Source: CAJQQY01 sp045104975
GTDB lineage: Bacteria > Bacteroidota > Bacteroidia > Chitinophagales > Saprospiraceae
Assembly (NCBI GenBank): GCA_045104975.1
Contig: JBGCCY010000035.1
Coordinates: 73,748 to 137,747, forward strand
Length of the DNA stretch: 64,000 bases
Direction: 5' to 3'
The notes under the pieces are model-generated. The model worked only from the letters and a program-made list of their open reading frames with translations. It made no database searches and was not told the origin of the DNA. How positions within the stretch are numbered: position 1 is the first letter of the stretch; each line of letters begins with the position of its first letter. A program made the translations under genes and the position numbers. This document shows, piece after piece, positions 27,147 through 35,678 of this stretch.

Positions 27147-27213
27147 GTTATTTGGTTATTCAGTTATTAACCCAATAACAGATCAACTCTAATAAGCCAT
27201 TAACATAATAACT
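27146..27213. repeat. Inverted repeat of the GTTATTxxGTTATT type
   Basis: Arms 27146-27169 and 27190-27213 pair at 18 of 24 positions. The left arm is made of repeated GTTATT words. It fills the gap between the small secreted protein and the MBOAT gene. It recalls the repeat at 21925-21998 in style. Confidence 0.55.
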
Positions 27214-27223
27214 AAGACAATCT

Positions 27224-28669
27224 ATGCTTTTCAACTCCATCGAATTTGGAATTTTCCTCCCAATAGTTTTTACTATTTATTGGTTCATTTCAAATGAAAA
27301 AATAACTCATCAAAATGCGTTTCTCGTTTTGGTGAGTTACTTTTTTTATGGATGGTGGGATTGGCGTTTCTTATCATTGATCGCTTTTAGTTCGAGCGTG
27401 GACTTTTGGATTGGTCTTCAACTTTCCAAAACTCAAGATCAAAGTCGCAGGAAGTTTTTTTTGTGGATGAGCATTTTGGTCAATTTAGGTTTCCTTGGAT
27501 TCTTCAAATATTTTAATTTTTTCGCTCAGAGTTTTTCAGATGCATTTACCCTACTTGGTCAAAATATTGAACCGACTCGATTGCAAATAATTCTTCCAGT
27601 TGGGATTAGTTTTTACACTTTCCAAACATTGAGTTACACCATAGATGTCTACAAAAAGAAACTCGAACCTACTCAGGATATTTTTGCATTTTTTGCTTTC
27701 GTCAGTTTTTTCCCACAACTCGTGGCTGGTCCAATTGAGCGAGCATCTAATTTACTTCCACAATTTTTAGCCAAAAGAAACTTCAATTATCATCAAGCTG
27801 TCGATGGTCTTCGGCAAATACTTTGGGGACTTTTTAAAAAAATGGTCATCGCAGATAATTGCGCAGTATATGCTAATTACATTTTCAATAACTCGAACGA
27901 ACATGCTGGAAGCACTTTATTTTTAGCAGCAGCAGCTTTTGCTTTTCAAATTTATGGAGACTTCTCTGGCTACTCAGATATTGCGATCGGTACCTCAAGA
28001 CTTTTTGGATTTAATTTGAAAAGGAATTTTGCCTTCCCTTATTTTTCCAGAGATATGGCGGAGTTTTGGCGACGTTGGCATATATCATTATCGACTTGGT
28101 TTCGAGATTATTTATACATTCCCTTGGGCGGAAGTCGAGGTGGCACTTCGATGAAAATTCGTAATACTCTTATCATCTTTTTAGTGAGTGGGTATTGGCA
28201 TGGAGCCAACTGGACATTTATTGCTTGGGGCGCATTGAATGCCATTTATTTTTTACCACTTTTCCTTTTTGGAAAAAATCGAGATCATTTAGAGATAGCA
28301 GCAAAAGGAAAAAAACTTCCTTCTTTTTATGATTTTTATCGGATGGTTTTCACTTTTATTTTAGCAGTTTTGGCTTGGGTATTTTTTCGAGCAGAAAATA
28401 TAAATCATGCGTTGGAATGTTTTTCAAAAATATTTTCTTTTTCCCTTTTTGATACTCCTTGGTACGATGTAAATACCAAAATCATGTTAGGGTTAATCTT
28501 ATTTTTTATCATCATTGAGTGGACGGGGAGAGAAAATGAATATGCGATTGAGCGATTGTTTTTGAGTTGGAAAAAATCGTTACGTTGGTCATTTTATGCA
28601 TTTCTGATTTTCTTGATTGGCATGTTTATGTCCACAGAAGAAAGTCCGTTTATCTATTTTCAATTTTAA
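27224..28669 (+). CDS. MBOAT family O-acyltransferase (AlgI/DltB-like)
   Basis: A 481-residue protein with about ten membrane helices. The family core FWRRWHISLSTWFRDYLYIP and the catalytic His in SGYWHGANWTFIAWG are present, as is the VAGPIERA segment near residue 175. MBOAT proteins of this group pass acyl groups across the membrane to exopolysaccharide, teichoic acid or similar polymers. The SGNH-like gene starts 3 bases after the stop, the usual partner for this step. Confidence 0.94.
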   Translation: MLFNSIEFGIFLPIVFTIYWFISNEKITHQNAFLVLVSYFFYGWWDWRFLSLIAFSSSVDFWIGLQLSKTQDQSRRKFFLWMSILVNLGFLGFFKYFNFFAQSFSDAFTLLGQNIEPTRLQIILPVGISFYTFQTLSYTIDVYKKKLEPTQDIFAFFAFVSFFPQLVAGPIERASNLLPQFLAKRNFNYHQAVDGLRQILWGLFKKMVIADNCAVYANYIFNNSNEHAGSTLFLAAAAFAFQIYGDFSGYSDIAIGTSRLFGFNLKRNFAFPYFSRDMAEFWRRWHISLSTWFRDYLYIPLGGSRGGTSMKIRNTLIIFLVSGYWHGANWTFIAWGALNAIYFLPLFLFGKNRDHLEIAAKGKKLPSFYDFYRMVFTFILAVLAWVFFRAENINHALECFSKIFSFSLFDTPWYDVNTKIMLGLILFFIIIEWTGRENEYAIERLFLSWKKSLRWSFYAFLIFLIGMFMSTEESPFIYFQF

Positions 28670-28672
28670 AAT

Positions 28673-29599
28673 ATGGAAAAAGAAATCATTCGATTTGTCA
28701 AAAATATTTTTAAGTTTTCAGTTATTGCTTTGGCATTTTATGTCTTGGCGATTTGCTTGTCTGGTGATTTCATTCCTTCGAAATGGACTAAAAATTTAAT
28801 TTATAATTCAGGAGGTGCGGGGCATTCTTTAAATAGATTTGAAGAAGTGGAAAATGTTGAAAATGTTGATATAATATTTCTTGGATCATCACATACCTAT
28901 CGTGGATTTGACAATCGAATATTTAATAACAATGGTTTTACAAATTTTAATTTAGGTTCTTCTGCCCAAACCTCAATCCAAACAGAAATACTTTTAGATA
29001 GATATTTAAATCAGTTAAATCCTACAATTGCGATATACGAAGTGTATCCTATCACGTTTACTTTAGATGGAATCGAATCAGCGATGGATTTAGTTTCAAA
29101 CGATCAAAATGATTTTGCTTCACTAAAAATGGCAATGCATTATCAACACATCAAATTATATAACTCGTTGATTTACAGTACTTATCGACAGTTTTTTTTT
29201 TTTTATTATAATACTTTGCAAAATATTAATTCAGGCAATGACCGATACATTTCGGGAGGGTTTGTTGAAAAAACCAAAAGTAAATTTGTACCAAAACCTT
29301 TTGAAAAACAGGAACTCATTTTTTTTTTTATTTTATTAAATATTTTCCAAAACAATATTAAAACGCTCGAAAAAAATGGAGCCAAAGTTTATCTAGTACA
29401 AGCTCCGATTACTACTGATTATTATCAAAGTTTTTCAAACACTTCAGAATTTGATAGTTTGATGAACAACTTTGGCACTTATTATGATTTTAATAAAAAG
29501 GTAAAACTCATCGATTCTTTGCACTTTTTTGATGCCCATCATTTGAATCAAAAAGGAGTAGAAATTTTTAATAAAAAATTAATTGAGATTATTCTGTAA
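28673..29599 (+). CDS. SGNH-hydrolase-like acyltransferase partner
   Basis: A 308-residue protein with one N-terminal membrane helix (IALAFYVLAICLSGDF) and an extracytoplasmic SGNH-like domain. The nucleophile block is IIFLGSSHTYRGFD (about residue 62-75), and the Asp-His pair may be DAHHLNQKG near the C-terminus. AlgX/DltD-like proteins accept the acyl group from the MBOAT protein and place it on the polymer. The gene contains a 13-T tract at 29192-29204 and an 11-T tract at 29319-29329, which are prone to slippage. The frame is intact here. Its end overlaps the converging T9SS esterase gene by 11 bases. Confidence 0.8.
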   Translation: MEKEIIRFVKNIFKFSVIALAFYVLAICLSGDFIPSKWTKNLIYNSGGAGHSLNRFEEVENVENVDIIFLGSSHTYRGFDNRIFNNNGFTNFNLGSSAQTSIQTEILLDRYLNQLNPTIAIYEVYPITFTLDGIESAMDLVSNDQNDFASLKMAMHYQHIKLYNSLIYSTYRQFFFFYYNTLQNINSGNDRYISGGFVEKTKSKFVPKPFEKQELIFFFILLNIFQNNIKTLEKNGAKVYLVQAPITTDYYQSFSNTSEFDSLMNNFGTYYDFNKKVKLIDSLHFFDAHHLNQKGVEIFNKKLIEIIL

Positions 29600-31358
29600 T
29601 TAATTTCTGACCAATTTCTCCATTTTTATTTTTCACAAAATACATTCCTTTCGCAAGATTAGATAAATCAAGTTGATCTCCATTTTCTATTAATTCTGTT
29701 CTCATTAATATTCCTTGCAAATTATAAATCTCAATTATTTTACTTTCACTTGTTCCCAACTCGAAAGAAATAATTCCTAAACTTGGATTTGGAAAAAACG
29801 AAACAACACCTCTTTCCTCTGCTACTTCCACCGCTGCAATTGAGCTAAAACTATACATTCCATCAAAATCAATTTGCTTAATTCGATAGTAATTAACTCC
29901 CGTAGGAGTATTGTTATGGTAAAAATAAAAATCGATTTCTTCTTGCAAATTTTCCAAAACTTTCAGCTCTCCTATCGACTCAAAATCACTTCCATTTCGA
30001 CTATGTTCTATCACAAATTTTTCATTGTTAAACTGTTCTGCTACCGACCATTTTAAATCAGTTTCCCCATTATTATATTTAGCTTTCAAAGGTGTAGTCC
30101 AAGTCAAAGGAAGTGGCTCAAACAAATCAACTGACATGTTTATTTCATCCCAACTTAAAATATCATTGGTGACAAAAAGAGAAGCATCATAACTTCCATA
30201 AGCTGAATAGGTGTGAGAAGGATCTTGCAAAACACTCGTATTCCCATCTCCAAAATCCCAAAACCAACCAACTGCCTCGGTAGTCAAATCAGTAAAGTCG
30301 ACTTGCAATCCGCCTGCAGCATAAGTGAAGTTTGCGGCAGGTTTATGTTGTAGCCAAAGGAAGTTCGATGACTTCAATAAAATAGAATCCCAAAACATAT
30401 TTCCACCAGTTCCATTCGTCCATGTACCATTGGAGGTTCCATAAAATTCATGATCTTCTCCGGTCAAAAAATAAGTTTCTTTATTGGTCACTCCCACATT
30501 ATTTAATTCATTATTAATCAAGTTACTCCCATAAACATCTGGAAATAAAGATACTCCAAAAGGAGCTCCACTATCAAATGGTACAGTCCCATCATCCGAT
30601 CCATGAGCCATAAAAATAGGTTCATCTTCTGCTGCTGAGATCAAATCTACATCTGCCACCGCTCCCCAAAGAGAAATAATTCCATTGGGTGTTCCGCTCT
30701 CACTCAAGTTGCTCCCTCGATCAAATGGCCCTAAATCTGGAGCCGTATGAAAAAATGGAAAAACTAAATTTGTATAGTTTACTTCATTGGCAAAAGCAGG
30801 TTTCTCAGAAATATCCGTCATGTAAATACTGTGCAAAGCAATGAATGCACCAGCACTACTTCCTGCCAAGTAAACCTGATCGGGGTCAATACCCAAGGAT
30901 GCAGCATTGGCCCGAAGATACCTCACCGCAGACCTTCCATCTTGCAAACCTCGAAAAGCAGCTCGAGTAGAATGCATGTCTGTATTTAATAAAAAATACA
31001 TGCCTTGTCGATAATCAAACGTCACGGTCACATAACCTTTTCGAGCAAAAGAATCACAAAAAGCAACCATGTCATCATGATTTCGATTACCTGTAATAAA
31101 ACCTCCCGCATGGGCAAAAACAATGGCAGCTCGTTGATTATGAGTATCACCAGTTGGTTCATAAATATCCATCACCAAGTCTCCCGTTTCAGTAGTACTT
31201 TCATTTCCGTAAGAACCAGACAAAAATGGAGCAGTATCATACACCACATTGGGAGTAACTGTTGAGGAAGGAAAAATGGCTTCAGTATATCGTTTGACTT
31301 GTCCAGCTAAGGAGAGATAACAAATAATAAATATAAAGGGTAATAATAATTTTTTCAT
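29589..31358 (-). CDS. Secreted esterase with PKD domain and T9SS sorting domain
   Basis: A 589-residue protein with a signal peptide (MKKLLLPFIFIICYLSLAGQ; start 31358 chosen, a second ATG lies at 31388). The alpha/beta-hydrolase domain has an HAGGFITG oxyanion segment, nucleophile GSSAGAF, Asp in HGSDDGTVPFD and His in TGEDHEFYG. A PKD domain follows (WFWDFGDGNTSVLQDPSHTY), then a beta-rich segment and a C-terminal T9SS type A sorting domain (FFPNPSLGIISFEL ... LAKGMYFVKNK). It should be exported through T9SS and released or anchored at the surface. Substrate unknown; carboxylester or polyester are options. Confidence 0.88.
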   Translation of the reverse strand: MKKLLLPFIFIICYLSLAGQVKRYTEAIFPSSTVTPNVVYDTAPFLSGSYGNESTTETGDLVMDIYEPTGDTHNQRAAIVFAHAGGFITGNRNHDDMVAFCDSFARKGYVTVTFDYRQGMYFLLNTDMHSTRAAFRGLQDGRSAVRYLRANAASLGIDPDQVYLAGSSAGAFIALHSIYMTDISEKPAFANEVNYTNLVFPFFHTAPDLGPFDRGSNLSESGTPNGIISLWGAVADVDLISAAEDEPIFMAHGSDDGTVPFDSGAPFGVSLFPDVYGSNLINNELNNVGVTNKETYFLTGEDHEFYGTSNGTWTNGTGGNMFWDSILLKSSNFLWLQHKPAANFTYAAGGLQVDFTDLTTEAVGWFWDFGDGNTSVLQDPSHTYSAYGSYDASLFVTNDILSWDEINMSVDLFEPLPLTWTTPLKAKYNNGETDLKWSVAEQFNNEKFVIEHSRNGSDFESIGELKVLENLQEEIDFYFYHNNTPTGVNYYRIKQIDFDGMYSFSSIAAVEVAEERGVVSFFPNPSLGIISFELGTSESKIIEIYNLQGILMRTELIENGDQLDLSNLAKGMYFVKNKNGEIGQKLITE

Positions 31359-31459
31359 AGAAAATTGTTTTTGAAAAAAGGAATTCATAATGGTTTATTA
31401 AAGATATATTTTTTGGAATAAAATATTAAATTAGATAAAAATAAGGTGACACTTTTTCG

Positions 31460-31467
31460 TAAATTTG
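31460..31467 (+). promoter_or_regulatory. Candidate -7 promoter element of the MoaD-like gene
   Basis: TAAATTTG fits TAnnTTTG perfectly and lies 38 bases before the start at 31505. No convincing -33 element. Confidence 0.45.
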
Positions 31468-31504
31468 AAGAAGTTCTAAAACTTATTTCAATTAAAAAAA
31501 ATCA

Positions 31505-31777
31505 ATGGCGGTCATAAAATTCACCTATGCTTTAAAACGATTTTACCCTGATCTTAACGATCTTGAGGTAGAAGGAGAAAATGTAAATGAAGTGTTAGAA
31601 AAAATTGACATAAAGTATTCTGGTCTCAAAAGTTACCTGGTAGATGATAGTGGAGCCTTGCGAAAACATGTTAATATTTTTGTGGACGGTGAATTGATTT
31701 TGGATAGAGAAAAAATGACTGATGCTTTAAATCATACAAGTGAAGTGTATATCATGCAAGCATTAAGTGGCGGGTAA
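31505..31777 (+). CDS. MoaD/ThiS-family small sulfur-carrier-like protein
   Basis: A 90-residue ubiquitin-fold protein ending in ALSGG; the C-terminal Gly-Gly is the site that is adenylated and thiocarboxylated in MoaD and ThiS. Residues 55-70 (HVNIFVDGELILDRE) match the family. No moaE, moeB or thi genes are present nearby, so the pathway is open: molybdopterin, thiamine or another thiolation system. It overlaps the cyclic-nucleotide-binding gene by 11 bases, implying coupled translation. Confidence 0.85.
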   Translation: MAVIKFTYALKRFYPDLNDLEVEGENVNEVLEKIDIKYSGLKSYLVDDSGALRKHVNIFVDGELILDREKMTDALNHTSEVYIMQALSGG

Positions 31778-32393
31778 TTTTAGAGACAAGTTATTGACAA
31801 AACAAACATATTTAAACTTGGAAAACACAAATTCAAATATTCCATCAAATCATCATGATGCTTTTTCTTCTTGGGAAAAGAGCCAACTTTTTGCTGGACT
31901 TTCCAAAGAACAATTACAAAATCTTGGTAATCATTTAATTAATAAATCCTACTCATCAGGAGATTATATTATTAAAGAAGGAAGCTTTGGAGATGCTATT
32001 TTTTTCATCGAAAAAGGATCTGTCGATATCTTTAAAGACAATGTAAAATTAGCAGAAAATCATGCAGGTGATTATTTTGGTGCGATGGCATTGATGGAAA
32101 ATACTTCTCGGTCTGCTGATGTGATCGCTACTACCCCACTCCAGGTAAAAGTTTTAACGATCAATCAACTTAAGGCAATCGAATCAGATGATATTTTTAT
32201 TCAAGTTTTGACCAATCATTTGATTAAGCAGCAAGAAGTGATTCGAGAAAAAAATAGAGCCATAATTCTTGCTACCAAAAATAAATTAAAGGAAGCAGAA
32301 TTGCATATTCAAAAAACTAGACAATATCCAAAGTTAATTATCTTTTTACTTTTTATCATTTTGGTGTTGGTGATGTTCTTGGTTTTTGGTTGA
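31767..32393 (+). CDS. Cyclic-nucleotide-binding domain protein with C-terminal membrane anchor
   Basis: A 208-residue protein from a GTG at 31767. Residues ~38-150 form a cNMP-binding domain (LFAGLSKEQLQNLGNHL, then IIKEGSFGDAIFFIEKGSVD). The phosphate-binding cassette GDYFGAMALMENTSRSADV departs from the usual GE[LI]AL...RxA form (Met replaces Leu, Ser-Arg-Ser). A helical stretch leads to one C-terminal membrane helix (LIIFLLFIILVLVMFLVFG); no HTH domain follows. It therefore looks like a tail-anchored sensor, not a CRP-type regulator. Its start overlaps the MoaD-like gene. Confidence 0.82.
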   Translation: MAGNFRDKLLTKQTYLNLENTNSNIPSNHHDAFSSWEKSQLFAGLSKEQLQNLGNHLINKSYSSGDYIIKEGSFGDAIFFIEKGSVDIFKDNVKLAENHAGDYFGAMALMENTSRSADVIATTPLQVKVLTINQLKAIESDDIFIQVLTNHLIKQQEVIREKNRAIILATKNKLKEAELHIQKTRQYPKLIIFLLFIILVLVMFLVFG

Positions 32394-32401
32394 AATTAAA
32401 C

Positions 32402-33409
32402 TTATTCAAACGGATATTTCAATCCAATCTGATTTCGAATCTCGTCAGTAATTTCCATCAAGTCTAAACTGTTTTGATGCGACCATAAATCACTTTCTAT
32501 TTTATTTTGAGAAATACATTTCTTACATTCTTCAATTTCATAAGTATAGCCTTTACCTAATTTTGGTAGGGTGTATTTTTTCTCTTCATAGGCTTTTTCA
32601 TCACCTTTGTTTCCTAGGATGATACTATAGCTTTCTGATTCATGCCAGACGGGATGAATATATATTCGACCTTCCGTCCCATAAATTTTAGCCATCAAAT
32701 CTGATTGAGAAACAAAGCCACTCATGATATTAGCCATTCCATTTTTATATTTAAGAATGGCAGAAGTCTGCAAATCTACCCCGGTGGTATGCATTCTACT
32801 TGTAGCTAATATTTGTTCTGGTTTTCCAAAAATTACATAAGCTAAAAAGACTGGATAAACTCCCATGTCCATTAACGACCCTCCTGCTAAATTAATATTC
32901 AACATACGACTCTCCTCTGCATCATTTCGAGCAAAAGTAAAATCTACATTCAAATAATTTACTTCACCAATAGAATTATTTTTCACATGATTTAAAACAG
33001 CTCGAATGGTCGGATTGAATCTCGCCCAAAATGCCTCCATCAAAAAAACATTATACTTACGGGAAGCATCCACCATCCTTTGCACATCGTTTCGATTGAT
33101 TGCCAAAGGTTTTTCACATAAAACGTGTTTGCCATTTTTCATGGCTTCTATACTGATTTCGGCATGTGTATCGTGAGTTGTCCCGATATAAAGAATATCT
33201 ACTTCTTCATCTTCAAAAAGCTCCTGATAACTTCCATAACTTTTAGCGATTTCATGCTGACCGGCAAAATTTATTGCATTAGAAATTGATCGAGAGGCGC
33301 AGGCTACGATTGCAATATTTTCAATTAATTTTAAATCATTGACAAATTGATGCGCAATTTTTCCTAACCCTAAGATTCCCCACCGAAGTGATTTATTTTC
33401 TGAACTCAT
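32402..33409 (-). CDS. Gfo/Idh/MocA family NAD(P)-dependent oxidoreductase
   Basis: A 335-residue enzyme with an N-terminal Rossmann fold (WGILGLGKIAHQFVNDL) and the EKP motif in HVLCEKPLAIN near residue 100, where the lysine is catalytic. The C-terminal domain has the family segment AGGSLMDMGVYPVF. Members oxidise or reduce sugars, inositols or dihydrodiols; the substrate cannot be told. It converges with the cNMP-binding gene with 8 bp between stops and stands alone. Confidence 0.92.
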   Translation of the reverse strand: MSSENKSLRWGILGLGKIAHQFVNDLKLIENIAIVACASRSISNAINFAGQHEIAKSYGSYQELFEDEEVDILYIGTTHDTHAEISIEAMKNGKHVLCEKPLAINRNDVQRMVDASRKYNVFLMEAFWARFNPTIRAVLNHVKNNSIGEVNYLNVDFTFARNDAEESRMLNINLAGGSLMDMGVYPVFLAYVIFGKPEQILATSRMHTTGVDLQTSAILKYKNGMANIMSGFVSQSDLMAKIYGTEGRIYIHPVWHESESYSIILGNKGDEKAYEEKKYTLPKLGKGYTYEIEECKKCISQNKIESDLWSHQNSLDLMEITDEIRNQIGLKYPFE

Positions 33410-33571
33410 TTTATCTTTTCATTTTTCAACTAATGTAAATGTATTGTTTTTACTAAACCACTATCTAGTGAAAGTGAGCTGAACACCAACGAATAAAGTC
33501 ATTTTTGTCGATCTTAAAATATAATTTTCCAAAAAAAGGTTTTTAGGCTCCAATCAACTGGAATTTCAATT

Positions 33572-34054
33572 TTACTTCTTTTCTTTTTTTGGAAAACGAT
33601 ATCCTAACATTAATCTTCCATAAGGGAAAAACGGAAAATCCGAAGTAGCTCTCCCAACACCTCCACCTATTTCAAATAAAATGTTTCTCTTCCCAATCCA
33701 CTTATATCCTACTTCAAATCCAAATGCAGCAAATGCATCACCATCGCCACCTAAGGCTCCAGTAAATGCTCCAATATAAATTTTATCAGAACCAAAGTCA
33801 GGGTTGAAATAATATTTCCCATGTACCAATAGACCGCCGCCCACATCTCCATCTATCGCAAGTATGATTAATTCAGTTTCTATCCCAAAATCATCTCCCA
33901 CAAGAAATTCAATTCCAGTTTGGAATAATCCAAAAAGTGCGGCAGGTGGATTTAATTTAAGTTCTACTTGAGCATTAGATTGGAAATTTAGTCCTAGGAA
34001 AAAAAACAGTAAAATAATTGCTTGAGTTATTTTCCGAAATTTCTTTTGATTCAT
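33572..34054 (-). CDS. Conserved hypothetical exported beta-barrel-like protein
   Basis: A 160-residue protein with a signal peptide ending at FQSNAQ. The mature part is Gly- and aromatic-rich with alternating strands (GGGLLVHGKYYFNPDFG, FEIGGGVGRATSDFP, YGRLMLGYRF) ending in a basic KKEKK. This pattern suggests a small outer-membrane barrel. The start at 34054 is preferred over 34099 because it places the signal peptide at the N-terminus. It lies after the curli operon terminator on the same strand. Function unknown. Confidence 0.7.
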   Translation of the reverse strand: MNQKKFRKITQAIILLFFFLGLNFQSNAQVELKLNPPAALFGLFQTGIEFLVGDDFGIETELIILAIDGDVGGGLLVHGKYYFNPDFGSDKIYIGAFTGALGGDGDAFAAFGFEVGYKWIGKRNILFEIGGGVGRATSDFPFFPYGRLMLGYRFPKKEKK

Positions 34055-34130
34055 TATGGTAAATATTATATAATTCTTATAAAATAGTTTTCGTATCAAT
34101 GATAGGCAAATAAATATTTATTACAAATAA

Positions 34131-34164
34131 AAAAACCATTGTTTATTTCTAAACAATGGTTTTT
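34131..34164 (-). terminator. Terminator at the end of the curli operon
   Basis: A perfect 14-bp stem (34131-34144 with 34151-34164) includes the flanking A and T runs. It lies 23 bases after the stop of the propeller lipoprotein gene at 34187. Confidence 0.9.
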
Positions 34165-34186
34165 AATTCTATATCCAAATAGAAAA

Positions 34187-35668
34187 TTATCTCCAATCTG
34201 GCATCTCTGCATTTTCAAAAAGTAATTCTCGATCCATTCCATCTATTTTCATTCGATAAATATCTTTTTGAGAAATTCCATCATTATTGGTATTCATAAA
34301 AATTACCCAAGCTCCATCTGGAGAAAATCGTGCATCAAAATCATTAGTTCCAGCAACCTTACCAAAAGATAAATCTAATGGAACAGGGTTATTAAATTCT
34401 CTTAAGAAAATTCTAGCATCCAACTGTCGTCCATCTGGAACCTCATAACCTGAAACATCATGTGTATACATAATTCTATCCCCTGGTACTGAAAAAACAG
34501 AACCTCCTGTACTCCCTGGAATATCAGTCAATAAAGATTGAACATAACTTCCGTCAGATTCATACATATAGATGATTGAATTATACAAATTATCTCCAAC
34601 CATTCTTGCCATGATCCGATCATTGACAATCGTCCAATCACATTCTGCATAAACAAATCCGTTGGGTGCTTCTGCAAAAACTTCCGTCCCAGTTCCATTA
34701 CGATTGACAGTATATAATTTATTCCCGTTCATGTATAACAATTTTTCTCCATCAGGTGACCAAGCAAAATCTAAATCAAAAACGTTACTTCCCATCACCG
34801 GAAGATTAGAAACTTGTTCTATTTCACTTCCATCCCGATTCATAATATATAAATGGGTTTCTAAACCAATGTTGGATAAAAATGCAATTTTATCTCTGGC
34901 AGGATTCATTCGAGGTCTCCAATTATTCGCTGAATTGTCAGTCAATTGAATTGCATTTCCATCTAAGTCGGAAGAAAAAATATTGTAATTTCCATTTTCT
35001 ACTCTAGTAAATAAAAATCGATGGTCAGGAAATGCTGCTGTTTCAAAACGCCATAAGTCTCCATTAACTGGAGTTGATTTTCCATCTTTTACAATTACCT
35101 GCCAGAAATAAACACTCCCGTAACTCAAATCAGTTAGCTCAAAACTAGGGGAAGTCAAATCTTCCGCAATAGTAAACACTTCAGTCTGATCGAAATTAAA
35201 TAATTTTAAATCATAAGTTAAATCATCACCATCAACATCCTCTGCCATCCAACTTAGTGAAACGGAAGTTTCCAATTCTTGGACACCATCCATTGGTTCG
35301 GGTTGAGTAGCGATAGAAGGAGGAGTATTAGCCAAGGAATCTGGTATTAATTTGATAACCACATTGATAGAATTACCATTAAGGATCGCAATATTTTCCA
35401 CCTTTGTGACAAAACCAAGTTTCTCCACTCGCAACACATAATTTCCTGTTTTGATATCTTCTATGGCAAAACGTCCCAACTCATCGGTGGCTAAAATATT
35501 AGTTGGTGGATTGGTGGTGATCGTCGCATCTTCAATCGCAGAATTAGTTCCTTCAACCAAAATCTGACCGAAAACAGAACCAAATGTATCTGGAATAAAA
35601 TCCTCTTCTCGACAAGAAGACAACAGTAGGATAATCAAACTGATGCTAAGTATTATTGTATTTTTCAT
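34187..35668 (-). CDS. Propeller lipoprotein (CarboxypepD-like, FN3-like, WD40/TolB-like repeats)
   Basis: A 493-residue lipoprotein with lipobox LILLLSSC (Cys19); start 35668 is chosen because the longer frame overlaps csgG. Residues ~28-100 form a carboxypeptidase-regulatory-like beta domain (GQILVEGTNSAIEDATITT). Residues ~115-215 resemble FN3 (SVSLSWMAEDVDGD). The rest is a TolB/WD40-like propeller with repeats such as RPRMNPARDKIAFLS and FAWSPDGEKLLYM. It follows csgG by 10 bp and precedes the operon terminator, so it is very likely expressed with curli. A role in anchoring or capping the fibre is only a guess. Confidence 0.82.
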   Translation of the reverse strand: MKNTIILSISLIILLLSSCREEDFIPDTFGSVFGQILVEGTNSAIEDATITTNPPTNILATDELGRFAIEDIKTGNYVLRVEKLGFVTKVENIAILNGNSINVVIKLIPDSLANTPPSIATQPEPMDGVQELETSVSLSWMAEDVDGDDLTYDLKLFNFDQTEVFTIAEDLTSPSFELTDLSYGSVYFWQVIVKDGKSTPVNGDLWRFETAAFPDHRFLFTRVENGNYNIFSSDLDGNAIQLTDNSANNWRPRMNPARDKIAFLSNIGLETHLYIMNRDGSEIEQVSNLPVMGSNVFDLDFAWSPDGEKLLYMNGNKLYTVNRNGTGTEVFAEAPNGFVYAECDWTIVNDRIMARMVGDNLYNSIIYMYESDGSYVQSLLTDIPGSTGGSVFSVPGDRIMYTHDVSGYEVPDGRQLDARIFLREFNNPVPLDLSFGKVAGTNDFDARFSPDGAWVIFMNTNNDGISQKDIYRMKIDGMDRELLFENAEMPDWR

Positions 35669-35678
35669 TTTTGGGTAT

